This document shows, piece by piece, positions 23,040 to 34,945 of a stretch of DNA of 64,000 nt. The stretch is from the NCBI GenBank assembly GCA_023078555.1, contig CM041203.1, positions 2,433,481-2,497,480 of the forward strand, in the 5' to 3' direction. The position numbers and the translations under genes were made by a program. Position 1 is the stretch's first letter. The number at the start of each line of letters is the position of its first letter. This DNA comes from Ulva prolifera (Eukaryota; Chlorophyta; Ulvophyceae; Ulvales; Ulvaceae). Under the pieces are notes generated by a model. The model saw only the letters and a program-made list of their open reading frames with translations. It did no database searches and was not told where the DNA came from.

Positions 23040-24217
23040 CGTATAAGCCGCTGCACTTCATCTGAGGAACAGGGACAGGCACGCCTGCACGATTGGACTT
23101 TTACACCTCGGCTTTGACGCGACGCGCGTGGCGCCGGAGTCGGACGGAGGAATGCAGACACATGGCGACAGGAGGCACTCTCCTGGACGGAGCATGCCGG
23201 ACCAGGTTGAAGGGTCTGAAGCGGGTGAAGCGCTGAAAACAGTTACACACTCCGCCCTGAAGATTTGCGCACTGAAGTCGTGCTCATCAGTGTAGTAAGG
23301 ATGCAGCTAGCGTTGCACAATTGTGCCAAACGTGGCACCGATGCTCTGTTTTGCTCGTCAGATTCTTTTATTCTAAAATTTAATCTCTTCACATGTCTCT
23401 GAAGTAGTCGACGGCCACACGGCTGAAGCTGGACTGACCAGCTTGGTACAGCTTTGAGCATGGCCGAGTCAACGCCTATCGTTAGCTGAAGATGCCGCGC
23501 TGAAGGCGTGCTCATGTCTGACTATGTAAATTTCAGGAGGATACTGGGCTGTTAACACTGGAGATGGTCCAGGGAGGATGTCGGTAACACTGTGTGCGAC
23601 TATCAACCCGCTGTACTTCTTGTTCTAGACAGCCTCTGCCAGCAACGAGTCAGGCGATCTGCTCTTGTCCTTTTGCTGATCGTCACTCCTCTGACTTTTT
23701 CGGTCAGGCCAGAATTGTGTATGTGCCCCTGGATTCAGGACACTACACTACGTTGTCCGGTGGTACACTGAGCAGCACATGTTGCCCTTTCCCGTTTGTG
23801 ATATCACCGGAAAGTGCAAGTCAATGCAGACAGTAGGGCCATTGAGGTAGCATGTTGGAGATGTCCCCAGTAGATGGCTGTACAGGCTTTAAATGCTTGA
23901 TGCCTGATGCTGTCCAGGTTGGCGTCATGGTGTCAATGCTGTGATTGGGGACTTGCAGCTGACACCGTGGTGCGGTCCACATCTTTCTCAGGAATCACAG
24001 GGATGCAGAGCAGCCAATGGTGCAGACTCAAGCAGTGCACATGGAAACGAATGTTGTACCGCTGCTGCCAGTCATGATTGTGTTGCACAGACATGTGTAG
24101 TTGAAGATGCAGCAGGTCGTGTCCGTCTTCATGATCATCTGGTGAAAACAGAATGTGATCATGCGGGAAGCATGGGCAGTGGCATTGTGTGTGTTAATTA
24201 CAGCGGTGTACTACACA

Positions 24218-25143
24218 TCACAGATGCGGGAAGTGCTCAGCTATGGCCTCCTCGATCCTGGCATCAAAGACAGTGGGTCCCCCCTCGTAATCAACCTGGC
24301 CCTCCACACGAGCGGCCTTGTATCCTGCCCCAAACACTGGAATGCCTAGAATATCCCCAACTGGCAGTGGACCACTGGCACAGGATCCGGCGGGGCTCCG
24401 AAACAGTGGCACTCCACAGATGCTGTCAATCTGCACACTGGCGCTGCTGCGGGGCGTGGAAGCGGACCCCTGAGACGTCAGCAGCGGCACACCACACAGC
24501 GTGGCCACCTGGATCTCACTCGACTGTGCACTGGCAGGGCTAGGCCAGGCCACCTTGGCATCATACACACCGCTGGCATCCACATCGCCTTTACCACCCT
24601 TCACCTCTTCGTTGCCCTCGTCACCCTCGTCACCCTTCACCCCTTCGTCGCCTTCGTCACCCCTCACCTCTTCGTTGCCCTCGCCTCCCTCGTCACCCCT
24701 CGCCCCTTCGATGCCCTCGTCACCCCTCACCCCTTCGTTGCCCTCGTCACCCTCGTCACCCCTCGCCCCTTCGCTGCCCTCGCCGCCCTCGCTGCCCTCG
24801 TCACCGTTCAGCCCTTCGTCGCCCTCGTGACCCTTCACCTCCGTGTCGCCCTCGTCACCGTCGTAGCGAGCGCCCTGACGTACGTCACCCTCGTTGCCCT
24901 CGCCTTCCTTGACTCCCTTGGCGATGAGCTGCAGCGAACCGAGCTGGGTAGCAGCATGGAGGACGGTGGCCACCAGCAGAAGATCGTCGTGGTTGCGCTT
25001 GCCCTCGATGTCGGCTGCAGTCTTTACTGGGGCCATGGCGGTCATGTGGATGGGCATCGGGCCTGTTGCGTAGATCCTGCACACGAGCTAGGCTGTCACG
25101 ACATGGGGCATGAGGCCAAAGCGGCATCGACCTGAGCGAACAT
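24218..25143 (-). CDS. Collagen-like protein, array copy 4
   Basis: Same product as copies 2 and 3. Proposed ATG at 25143, TGA at 24218. Confidence 0.75.
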
Positions 25144-26091
25144 CGTGTGTCATGTCGACAACATGGACGGGGGCGTACATAGCCATGGCGCTGTCGATCG
25201 AACGGGAAGTAGGACTTTGGAGTATTGGAATGTTTTTCTTGAGCCGAAATTAGAATCTTAATTAGAATATGTTTGTTGCAGCAAGTCGACAGCAAGGGCG
25301 GCCCACGAACCTTGCGCATGCTTTTATACTGTCGGGCACCCGGGCTAGGTAGCAACATCCGCAGACTGTGAGCCAGCTGGTGGCTGCAGTGCGTACTGCG
25401 TGCCACGGCTGGGCAATCTGGCACCACAACCGTATGACGCATTCCACGTCGTTCTCACTGAGTGCCTGATGATCAACCTCGATGTGTCGACATAGACCTG
25501 AACCGTCGTGGTTACTATCATGGTATGCATGTGCGCTGTGCGTCACAACTTGTGACGGCCTGCAAACGAAGCATATACGCATATGCGTGGCGAGCTGTAG
25601 CCCGGCAAATTCTCGAGATTGCGTAGTTTGCCGCAGGCACGGTGATGCACAAGCGCAAATCCTTCTGTACCTGTGGCAATGTGCGCCTGCCGCAACCCTA
25701 TATATTTCCTATGCCATGGACGTCTAGAGATCTCCGAACTTGGATTCCCACCAGCGTTCCCACATCCGCACGCTAGCTTCAGAATCTTTTATCAGCACCA
25801 ATTTCTGCTGCCTTCCACCAAGCAGACTTGCATCGATAGTTTTCTAGAGCATCGTTGACATTTAACAAGCATCAGCCGTCGCTATAACATGTGCGCCTTT
25901 CTCACTACAGTGCCGGACGCAGCGCTAGTGCTAGCTTGCACATTCGGCATGACACATGATGTCACGGTTTCTTGACGAACTCTATTTGCATCGACATACT
26001 CACTTCTCACGTTCATGGATCGCGTCTAACGTGATTGGCACTAGGCCAGCTGATCTCACGTGCGCCTCGCTTGTTCAGGTCGAACTGCACG

Positions 26092-26943
26092 ATGGTTGAC
26101 GTCAGCCGACCCCCAAAGTACCTGCCGGCAGACGAGACGAACTTCCTGCTCCGTGCAGCCGGCAAAGCCCTGCGCTGCAGCGAGGACGTGTTGGCACATC
26201 ATGATCAGGGCCATGCCTCAGCTGGCTCAACAAGCCCCGATTCGGATGCAAGCACCACGGCCAAAGATGGCGAACATCTAGAGCAAGTGCATGCAACGCC
26301 CGTGGTGCGCCGTGGGCGCCGTCGTGGCTGCCGGGGGCGAGGCCGTGGCCGTGGCCGGGGCCGTGTCGCTGCTGGAGCCTCAGGCTCTGAAGAAGAATTA
26401 GCCACAATATCCAAGCACGAGACGCCTTCCCCACAGAAGCCTGAGTATATCCCCCGCCCTCCTTCCGCACCACCACCGCCAGCGCCGGCTGCCGCGTCAC
26501 AGACCCCCCCCGGAGCTCGGCCCTCAGGGCTCAGACCGCACCCCCCCTCCACACCTCCCCCGCCAATGACTGCCGCCGAACGCCGACGCCCTCCTCCCCC
26601 GACGGCTGCTGCTCAACACGCATACATGCTGCCACCTGCTCCCGGGCCATGCTACTTGTGGAGAGCCCAAGACGGATGCGTGTACGCGGCTGTCCCCGTC
26701 AACCCCCCTGGCGCTCTGCCCCGCATGCAGCGCCGTGGGCTGCCCACGCTGCCGACGATGCTCACTCTCATGAACCCTCAGTGGCACGGGACACCACCAC
26801 CGCCGCCGCGAAAGCCTTCGCAACAGCCGCAGGCAGTCCGCAGAGGCCTCAAGATCCACCGCATGCAGGGGTGCATGCCACCGCCGAGCCACACAGCAAC
26901 GCCAGGGACCGGAGATGATGGTAGCCCAGCCGTAGTGTGCTAG
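26092..26943 (+). CDS. Arg/Gly- and Pro-rich protein, array copy 4
   Basis: Coding sequence matches the other copies. The single private substitution lies just upstream, in the leader. Confidence 0.6.
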   Translation: MVDVSRPPKYLPADETNFLLRAAGKALRCSEDVLAHHDQGHASAGSTSPDSDASTTAKDGEHLEQVHATPVVRRGRRRGCRGRGRGRGRGRVAAGASGSEEELATISKHETPSPQKPEYIPRPPSAPPPPAPAAASQTPPGARPSGLRPHPPSTPPPPMTAAERRRPPPPTAAAQHAYMLPPAPGPCYLWRAQDGCVYAAVPVNPPGALPRMQRRGLPTLPTMLTLMNPQWHGTPPPPPRKPSQQPQAVRRGLKIHRMQGCMPPPSHTATPGTGDDGSPAVVC

Positions 26944-27669
26944 TAGAATTGGTCCAGAACGCTGAATAGGGTGCAAGTGTAGCAGGGGTAACACAAGCTG
27001 ATCCAGTGAGAGATATGCAGTGTAACCTTTGAGTAGTGGAGGCTGCATCCTGTTCCACCGCATGTTAGCCCTGTGTACATGTCGTAAGCCCTCTCAGTTC
27101 AGGTGTGCGACTGAACTATCACGACTCTTGAGCCGCACCGCTGTCCTTAAAGTACAAGCATGTCCGCACAAAAAGGTCTGCGCGCACTGTAGCACAGTTA
27201 CGGCATCATTTATCGCCTTGCAGACTGTACGCATGCACTAGCAGCTTGTACAGGCTATATGCACTCTGTTCTGACTGTATGAGCTCACCGCAGTGTCACA
27301 CCCACTCAGGCAACGAGGGGCTCCATGCGGCATAGACCACACAGAAGCTTTGTCACACAGCAGAGCCGTCCAGCACCTCCACGGCTCACCACGGACCAGT
27401 GAGTACCCCACAGCATGGTGATGTCAAAAGCACGCTGGCGATGGACTGCGCACGCTGCCGCCTGCATCTGCATGGACGGTGCACGCTGACTGCTGCAGCT
27501 GCACTGGCGGTCCGACCGCCACAGTCAGGGAACCCGCACCTTGGCCTCAGCACGGCCGGCCTTGAGCAGATAAGCGGACCAGCTGCAATACGTTGCTGCG
27601 GCGCTTCAGGTGAAACTTGGCAAGCGGGCTGGCACCTGTCTAAAAGTGATGGACACCACTGACACCGGA

Positions 27670-28129
27670 AAATTGGGCTAGCAACTAGGCTATCGCTCAA
27701 TACCTGTCATTGCAGACCTCCGGCTTACCTGGAAGCAAAGCCTTGGACATATGACCGAAAGAGCGGAGGTGTTGCTGGCAGAAAGTGCAGGAGATGGCGA
27801 TGCTGCAGTACGGAGACATTGTGACAGCGTACCTGCTTCACAAGTCTATGGAACATCCTGGTGGGCAGACTGTGGATGAAATTGCTCTTCACAAGAGACG
27901 GTCGCTCCCAAGCTGTTTGAGGCAACAGTATGCACTCTGCGTTGTGTTCGTCAACGAGAAACAGCGCTGAAGCCAGAGCAATAGCTGAGCCAGTGCCAGC
28001 CATGACAGCAAAGGTCAACTCCAAGTGGTAGGAGTTATCTATGCCTTCAAAACACAATCGTCTGCCTCTGTGACGTGACAACTCTGTGTTTCTTACACTC
28101 GGGTACTTCGACAGCATTGGTAATTGCAA
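27670..28129 (-). pseudogene. Gene X relic, array copy 4
   Basis: Last of the four array relics. The fifth unit ends before this part. Confidence 0.6.
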
Positions 28130-29244
28130 CGTATAAGCCGCTGCACTTCATCTGAGGAACAGGGACAGGCACGCCTGCACGATTGGACTTTTACACCTCG
28201 GCTTTGACGCGACGCGCGTGGCGCCGGAGTCGGACGGAGGAATGCAGACACATGGCGACAGGAGGCACTCTCCTGGACGGAGCATGCCGGACCAGGTTGA
28301 AGGGTCTGAAGCGGGTGAAGCGCTGAAAACAGTTACACACTCCGCCCTGAAGATTTGCGCACTGAAGTCGTGCTCATCAGTGTAGTAAGGATGCAGCTAG
28401 CGTTGCACAATTGTGCCAAACGTGGCACCGATGCTCTGTTTTGCTCGTCAGATTCTTTTATTCTAAAATTTAATCTCTTCACATGTCTCTGAAGTAGTCG
28501 ACGGCCACACGGCTGAAGCTGGACTGACCAGCTTGGTACAGCTTTGAGCATGGCCGAGTCAACGCCTATCGTTAGCTGAAGATGCCGCGCTGAAGGCGTG
28601 CTCATGTCTGACTATGTAAATTTCAGGAGGATACTGGGCTGTTAACACTGGAGATGGTCCAGGGAGGATGTCGGTAACACTGTGTGCGACTATCAACCCG
28701 CTGTACTTCTTGTTCTAGACAGCCTCTGCCAGCAACGAGTCAGGCGATCTGCTCTTGTCCTTTTGCTGATCGTCACTCCTCTGACTTTTTCGGTCAGGCC
28801 AGAATTGTGTATGTGCCCCTGGATTCAGGACACTACACTACGTTGTCCGGTGGTACACTGAGCAGCACATGTTGCCCTTTCCCGTTTGTGATATCACCGG
28901 AAAGTGCAAGTCAATGCAGACAGTAGGGCCATTGAGGTAGCATGTTGGAGATGTCCCCAGTAGATGGCTGTACAGGCTTTAAATGCTTGATGCCTGATGC
29001 TGTCCAGGTTGGCGTCATGGTGTCAATGCTGTGATTGGGGACTTGCAGCTGACACCGTGGTGCGGTCCACATCTTTCTCAGGAATCACAGGGATGCAGAG
29101 CAGCCAATGGTGCAGACTCAAGCAGTGCACATGGAAACGAATGTTGTACCGCTGCTGCCAGTCATGATTGTGTTGCACAGACATGTGTAGTTGAAGATGC
29201 AGCAGGTCGTGTCCGTCTTCATGATCATCTGGTGAAAACAGAAT

Positions 29245-31994
29245 GTGATCATGCGGGAAGCATGGGCAGTGGCATTGTGTGTGTTAATTACAGCGGTGTA
29301 CTACACATCACAGATGCGGGAAGTGCTCAGCTATGGCCTCCTCGATCCTGGCATCAAAGACAGTGGGTCCCCCCTCGTAATCAACCTGGCCCTCCACACG
29401 AGCGGCCTTGTATCCTGCCCCAAACACTGGAATGCCTAGAATATCCCCAACTGGCAGTGGACCACTGGCACAGGATCCGGCGGGGCTCCGAAACAGTGGC
29501 ACTCCACAGATGCTGTCAATCTGCACACTGGCGCTGCTGCGGGGCGTGGAAGCGGACCCCTGAGACGTCAGCAGCGGCACACCACACAGCGTGGCCACCT
29601 GGATCTCACTCGACTGTGCACTGGCAGGGCTAGGCCAGGCCACCTTGGCATCATACACACCGCTGGCATCCACATCGCCTTTACCACCCTTCACCTCTTC
29701 GTTGCCCTCGTCACCCTCGTCACCCTTCACCCCTTCGTCGCCTTCGTCACCCCTCACCTCTTCGTTGCCCTCGCCTCCCTCGTCACCCCTCGCCCCTTCG
29801 ATGCCCTCGTCACCCCTCACCCCTTCGTTGCCCTCGTCACCCTCGTCACCCCTCGCCCCTTCGCTGCCCTCGCCGCCCTCGCTGCCCTCGTCACCGTTCA
29901 GCCCTTCGTCGCCCTCGTGACCCTTCACCTCCGTGTCGCCCTCGTCACCGTCGTAGCGAGCGCCCTGACGTACGTCACCCTCGTTGCCCTCGCCTTCCTT
30001 GACTCCCTTGGCGATGAGCTGCAGCGAACCGAGCTGGGTAGCAGCATGGAGGACGGTGGCCACCAGCAGAAGATCGTCGTGGTTGCGCTTGCCCTCGATG
30101 TCGGCTGCAGTCTTTACTGGGGCCATGGCGGTCATGTGGATGGGCATCGGGCCTGTTGCGTAGATCCTGCACACGAGCTAGGCTGTCACGACATGGGGCA
30201 TGAGGCCAAAGCGGCATCGACCTGAGCGAACATCGTGTGTCATGTCGACAACATGGACGGGGGCGTACATAGCCATGGCGCTGTCGATCGAACGGGAAGT
30301 AGGACTTTGGAGTATTGGAATGTTTTTCTTGAGCCGAAATTAGAATCTTAATTAGAATATGTTTGTTGCAGCAAGTCGACAGCAAGGGCGGCCCACGAAC
30401 CTTGCGCATGCTTTTATACTGTCGGGCACCCGGGCTAGGTAGCAACATCCGCAGACTGTGAGCCAGCTGGTGGCTGCAGTGCGTACTGCGTGCCACGGCT
30501 GGGCAATCTGGCACCACAACCGTATGACGCATTCCACGTCGTTCTCACTGAGTGCCTGATGATCAACCTCGATGTGTCGACATAGACCTGAACCGTCGTG
30601 GTTACTATCATGGTATGCATGTGCGCTGTGCGTCACAACTTGTGACGGCCTGCAAACGAAGCATATACGCATATGCGTGGCGAGCTGTAGCCCGGCAAAT
30701 TCTCGAGATTGCGTAGTTTGCCGCAGGCACGGTGATGCACAAGCGCAAATCCTTCTGTACCTGTGGCAATGTGCGCCTGCCGCAACCCTATATATTTCCT
30801 ATGCCATGGACGTCTAGAGATCTCCGAACTTGGATTTCCACCAGCGTTCCCACATCCGCACGCTAGCTTCAGAATCTTTTATCAGCACCAATTTCTGCTG
30901 CCTTCCACCAAGCAGACTTGCATCGATAGTTTTCTAGAGCATCGTTGACATTTAACAAGCATCAGCCGTCGCTATAACATGTGCGCCTTTCTCACTACAG
31001 TGCCGGACGCAGCGCTAGTGCTAGCTTGCACATTCGGCATGACACATGATGTCACGGTTTCTTGACGAACTCTATTTGCATCGACATACTCACTTCTCAC
31101 GTTCATGGATCGCGTCTAACGTGATTGGCACTAGGCCAGCTGATCTCACGTGCGCCTCGCTTGTTCAGGTCGATCTGCACGATGGTTGACGTCAGCCGAC
31201 CCCCAAAGTACCTGCCGGCAGACGAGACGAACTTCCTGCTCCGTGCAGCCGGCAAAGCCCTGCGCTGCAGCGAGGACGTGTTGGCACATCATGATCAGGG
31301 CCATGCCTCAGCTGGCTCAACAAGCCCCGATTCGGATGCAAGCACCACGGCCAAAGATGGCGAACATCTAGAGCAAGTGCATGCAACGCCCGTGGTGCGC
31401 CGTGGGCGCCGTCGTGGCTGCCGGGGGCGAGGCCGTGGCCGTGGCCGGGGCCGTGTCGCTGCTGGAGCCTCAGGCTCTGAAGAAGAATTAGCCACAATAT
31501 CCAAGCACGAGACGCCTTCCCCACAGAAGCCTGAGTATATCCCCCGCCCCCCTTCCGCACCACCACCGCCAGCGCCGGCTGCCGCGTCACAGACCCCCCC
31601 CGGAGCTCGGCCCTCAGGGCTCAGACCGCACCCCCCCTCCACACCTCCCCCGCCAATGACTGCCGCCGAACGCCGACGCCCTCCTCCCCCGACGGCTGCT
31701 GCTCAACACGCATACATGCTGCCACCTGCTCCCGGGCCATGCTACTTGTGGAGAGCCCAAGACGGATGCGTGTACGCGGCTGTCCCCGTCAACCCCCCTG
31801 GCGCTCTGCCCCGCATGCAGCGCCGTGGGCTGCCCACGCTGCCGACGATGCTCACTCTCATGAACCCTCAGTGGCACGGGACACCACCACCGCCGCCGCG
31901 AAAGCCTTCGCAACAGCCGCACGCAGTCCGCAGAGGCCTCAAGATCCACCGCATGCAGGGGTGCATGCCACCGCCGAGCCACACAGCAACGCCA
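29245..31994. repeat. Tandem array unit, copy 5 (partial, ~2,750 bp)
   Basis: Holds the collagen-like gene, the promoter and most of the Pro-rich gene, then departs from the unit consensus at 31994. Private changes include TGGATTTCCA near 30835 and GCACGCAGTCC near 31921. What follows (31995-32330) is homologous, inverted, to 58480-58760, beside the Pro-rich homologue of the second locus. So this end probably keeps the original context and units 1-4 carry the duplication junction. Confidence 0.95.
29308..30233 (-). CDS. Collagen-like protein, array copy 5
   Basis: Product identical to copies 2-4. Proposed ATG at 30233, TGA at 29308. Confidence 0.75.
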
Positions 31995-32015
31995 AGGACG
32001 GCCGCTTCGGCATGA
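31182..32015 (+). CDS. Arg/Gly- and Pro-rich protein, array copy 5, different C-terminus, 277 aa
   Basis: Matches the other copies up to SHTATP except for one Gln-to-His change (SQQPHAV). It then ends in RTAASA instead of GTGDDGSPAVVC because the copy passes into the ancestral flank. At the 58.7-kb locus the homologous stretch reads ATPGTAAS, so this ending is probably the original one. Confidence 0.6.
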   Translation: MVDVSRPPKYLPADETNFLLRAAGKALRCSEDVLAHHDQGHASAGSTSPDSDASTTAKDGEHLEQVHATPVVRRGRRRGCRGRGRGRGRGRVAAGASGSEEELATISKHETPSPQKPEYIPRPPSAPPPPAPAAASQTPPGARPSGLRPHPPSTPPPPMTAAERRRPPPPTAAAQHAYMLPPAPGPCYLWRAQDGCVYAAVPVNPPGALPRMQRRGLPTLPTMLTLMNPQWHGTPPPPPRKPSQQPHAVRRGLKIHRMQGCMPPPSHTATPRTAASA

Positions 32016-33500
32016 CCGTACATAGTGAACCAGCCATAGCCTTCCAACAGCGTTGCTTCAGGGAATTCAGTTTTGTGGGGCCCTATAGGGGCCCGCGGGG
32101 GCACCCATTCCGGGGTTCCCAGTACTAGTGTAGCAAGCCTGTTTAAAGTTATATGCATGCAATGTGTAATTGAAAGCCTTGGCAATGACAGTACAGCCTG
32201 CAGCGCTGCATCCTACAGCTAGAAGCCATGCATAGAGGCCATGACACCACGTGCTGGCACTGTCCGGCTGCCCACTCAGCTGCAGTTGCATTGAGACCCG
32301 CTGCAGTGCACCACTTCCCTCTTCGCAGCAACTGTGTGAGTCCCATGCAAACACCATGTTCCCACTTGTCTGTACAGACCTTGCATCGATACACCCCGAT
32401 CGGATCCAGAACAGGCTGCATTTCTGCATGCTAAGCGTCCCTTCTCTGTAGTTTCTCTGTGTTCAAATACTGTGGAGACAGAGAGCATCAGCAACTCGCA
32501 CCGCCTGCCTCCTTGTAATTCATCCTGTGAAGCGCGGCGCCGAAGCGGTGGTTGGCATAACTTGCAAAAACTCAGGTGTAGCAGGTGCAGCGCTGTTGAA
32601 TGTCACTCAGAGCTGCAGCTGAAGTGGCCAGTGGAGTCGCCCGGAGCACTACGTGAGGGGCCAGCCGCTTGAGATTGACACTGCTTGCGGAGGACCTACT
32701 GCTGGGGTAAGGACAATCATTGCAGTTCTTGAGGGGGCCAAAAGCACAATGGCAGCTACGGCTGAGCTTGGTCTTACACGCAGATGTAGGTCACTGAGGA
32801 GGTCGGGCCTGTTTGGCAGCATCAGATGACTACACAATGAGCCATGCATAGCAGAGCGGAGTGGTTATGTAGCACAATGTAAGCAAGCAGACTGGCAAAC
32901 ATTCTCGAGACAGGAGAACACAACTATGGTACAGAGTGTCAACGCTGAGCTTCACGGCTTTGTTTCTTGCAGCGGTGATAAAGCGAAATTTAAAACCAGC
33001 TGCTTAGGTGGTTAGTTGCGAGACACAAGCTCCAAGTGCCTAACTACATGAATATGGCTGTTCATGCTGTTGCTAGCTCTCGTGCAGTACCACAGGACAG
33101 CCGATATGACAGGTCCACCACACCTCCATGGACACCATCATCGATATGATCCAGTCAAGAAGTGCCACCATGGTTACGGAAGGCGTTGCTGCCAACTTGC
33201 CTGGCCCCGCGAGCCTGCATCAGATTTCTGCGGAAAGCCTGCAGTGCATCGCGAGCACCTGCCTGATACTACTCAGAACCGCTGATTGTCACATCCAAGG
33301 TGCGCGTCCAGCGATATGATAATCTCTTCGCTATGCTCGTCAACGAGGCGCTGCATGGGATGAACCAGCGTCAGGCATGTCAAACAAGTCGCTCGGTGCC
33401 AAGATGTGACACATCAGGTGTACAGGGAACCATAAAATTCTTTGAGTGCAGATTGGTCACTGAACCGTGACGGTCGGCATGCGAGTCATTTCTCGAGGTC
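31995..33500. other. Right flank of the array
   Basis: 31995-32330 is the reverse complement, at perhaps 65-70 percent identity, of 58480-58760. The minus strand of this part has a readable stretch (LLEGYGWFTMYGHAEAAVLGVAVWLGG) whose counterpart at 58.7 kb reads similarly but in broken frames. It could be the 3' part of another gene overlapping the Pro-rich tail in antisense. From 32330 to 33500 I see no supported gene. Confidence 0.4.
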
Positions 33501-33539
33501 AGAACGCTTGCACTGGCACTGCAGTGTAGGTTGCCAGAC

Positions 33540-34945
33540 AAGCAGCCAGCCACGCCTGAAACATGGCCATTGTTAAGAGAAGCCTTCGCGATGTTAGTAG
33601 CACCGAAGCTTCACGAGCGGCCACAATTTGGGAGTACATGTGCCTGTGGGGGGTCTTTTTGGAATTTCTGGCGAGCCGCACACGAAGCGCCAGGGGCCTG
33701 GCCAGTTCGCGAGCAATTTCGTATTGTAATGTATGTTCCCAAGGCCTTGTTCGCCAGCCTCGATCAGCTCTATCGTCGGTAGGCTCGTGAAGCGATGGTG
33801 AAAAGTAGCTGGCGAGGCCTTGTAGGGCGCAAGCCGGAGCTAGCCGATCAAGTTCTAGCTTACTTGTCATATGTCACGAACACCTGCTGCTTCGCTACAG
33901 TGGAGCAGCCGATTTCAACCCTCGGCCAGGATTTTGCGGTGCAGTGAAGTCCGGCGAAAGGTATGCGACTTCGTTTCACGGCTGGCCAATGCAATTGTAG
34001 TTTCCACAGTGTCATTGGAGGTGTGTGGCACCGTGGCGTGTACTAAGATCGATGTTCTGCCTGTCCGCTCGGTAGTCGTGGTCACTGTGTTCCTGGCCTA
34101 CGGAGCGAGATGCCTGTCGCGCTTGGCGAGTCAAGCAGTACAATTATAATCTAATTAGAAGTAGCTTTGCAAGCCTGCGATGCCCATGGCTGCCTGTCTA
34201 CGTACCTTCAGCTCACCCACCCAGCATGGCTCTCTGGCCCAGCCACTTGGCGAAGCCAGACGCCTAGCCAGTCTGCATGTGTGCAGCTTGAATAACATTT
34301 GATTCCACTGCAGGTCGCTGGAAACCTTTGGTGGACTCACTGTGGCTGTGACGGCCCTGCCTGGTATGGGCATGAAGTGTCGTGCACCACAGATGCTTCT
34401 GTTCCGTGCCCCCAGGCCCGCCATTGGCACTTGTTGGACTATTGCATGCCGCTGCTGTATACATGCAACCGCAGTGAAGAGGTGCGTCTACAATGGTGGA
34501 CCTATGGAGACCAATGGTGCGACAGTGGGAGAATTTCGATGTAGAGAACATACATCACTTGTACACATGCAAACCAAACTCCTATGCATTTTGGAAATGA
34601 GGTTCACAAAATTGGACATGCAATGGAGCACACAATGGAAACATGCAATGGAACGAGCAATGGAACGCGCTGTGTTCTAGGCACCGCAAGCAATATTCAG
34701 ATGCAAACTTCGTAAGTGGAATGCAATCACCTGAACAAGCGCCCATGTCATGCACCTGTGGTGTTTACAGGCTTTGTCTTCATTGGCACCCAAGGTGGCA
34801 GTCGCTCGGTGCCAATAATGTAAGCCGGCATGCAAGGATCTCCCACAGCTAATGTGTTTAAAGAGGCTTCAGGTCGGCGGGCCACATCTCAGGTGAACAC
34901 TAGGTCGACGTCCCTGGGAGCTTCCGCTTGCGGAACGTGGAATCC
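33540..34945 (+). repeat. Left arm of a large diverged inverted repeat
   Basis: Matches the reverse complement of 39485-40985. Landmarks: TGTGCCTGTGGGGGGTCTTTT near 33640, CAGGGGCCTGGCCAG near 33690, CTGCTTCGCTACAGTGGAGC near 33888, CGGCCAGGATTTTGCGG near 33922, and CGTGCACCACAGA near 34380. A plus-strand frame gives CACGGSFWNFWRAAHEAPGA, matching CACGGSFGQIWRAAHEEPGA in the other arm, so part of it is or was coding. I do not recognise the family. Confidence 0.8.

Larger units (their letters stand above)
19065..24154. repeat. Tandem array unit, copy 3 (5,090 bp)
   Basis: I found no substitution that is unique to this copy. It serves as the consensus unit. Confidence 0.97.
24155..29244. repeat. 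Tandem array unit, copy 4 (5,090 bp)
   Basis: It carries one private change that I noticed: GTCGAACTGCACG for GTCGATCTGCACG at 26084, eight bases before the Pro-rich ATG. Confidence 0.97.

Noticed and set aside
8810-31994. Assembly artefact as explanation of the array
   Set aside because: Not excluded, but copies carry private substitutions, a private 75-bp insertion and a distinct right end, which exact assembly duplication would not give.
34342-34680. Frames conserved between the inverted-repeat arms (AVTALPGMGMKCRAPQ and the antisense GARHFMPIPGRAVTATV)
   Set aside because: Both strands stay open in both arms and differences are not confined to third positions, so conservation does not show which, if either, is coding.
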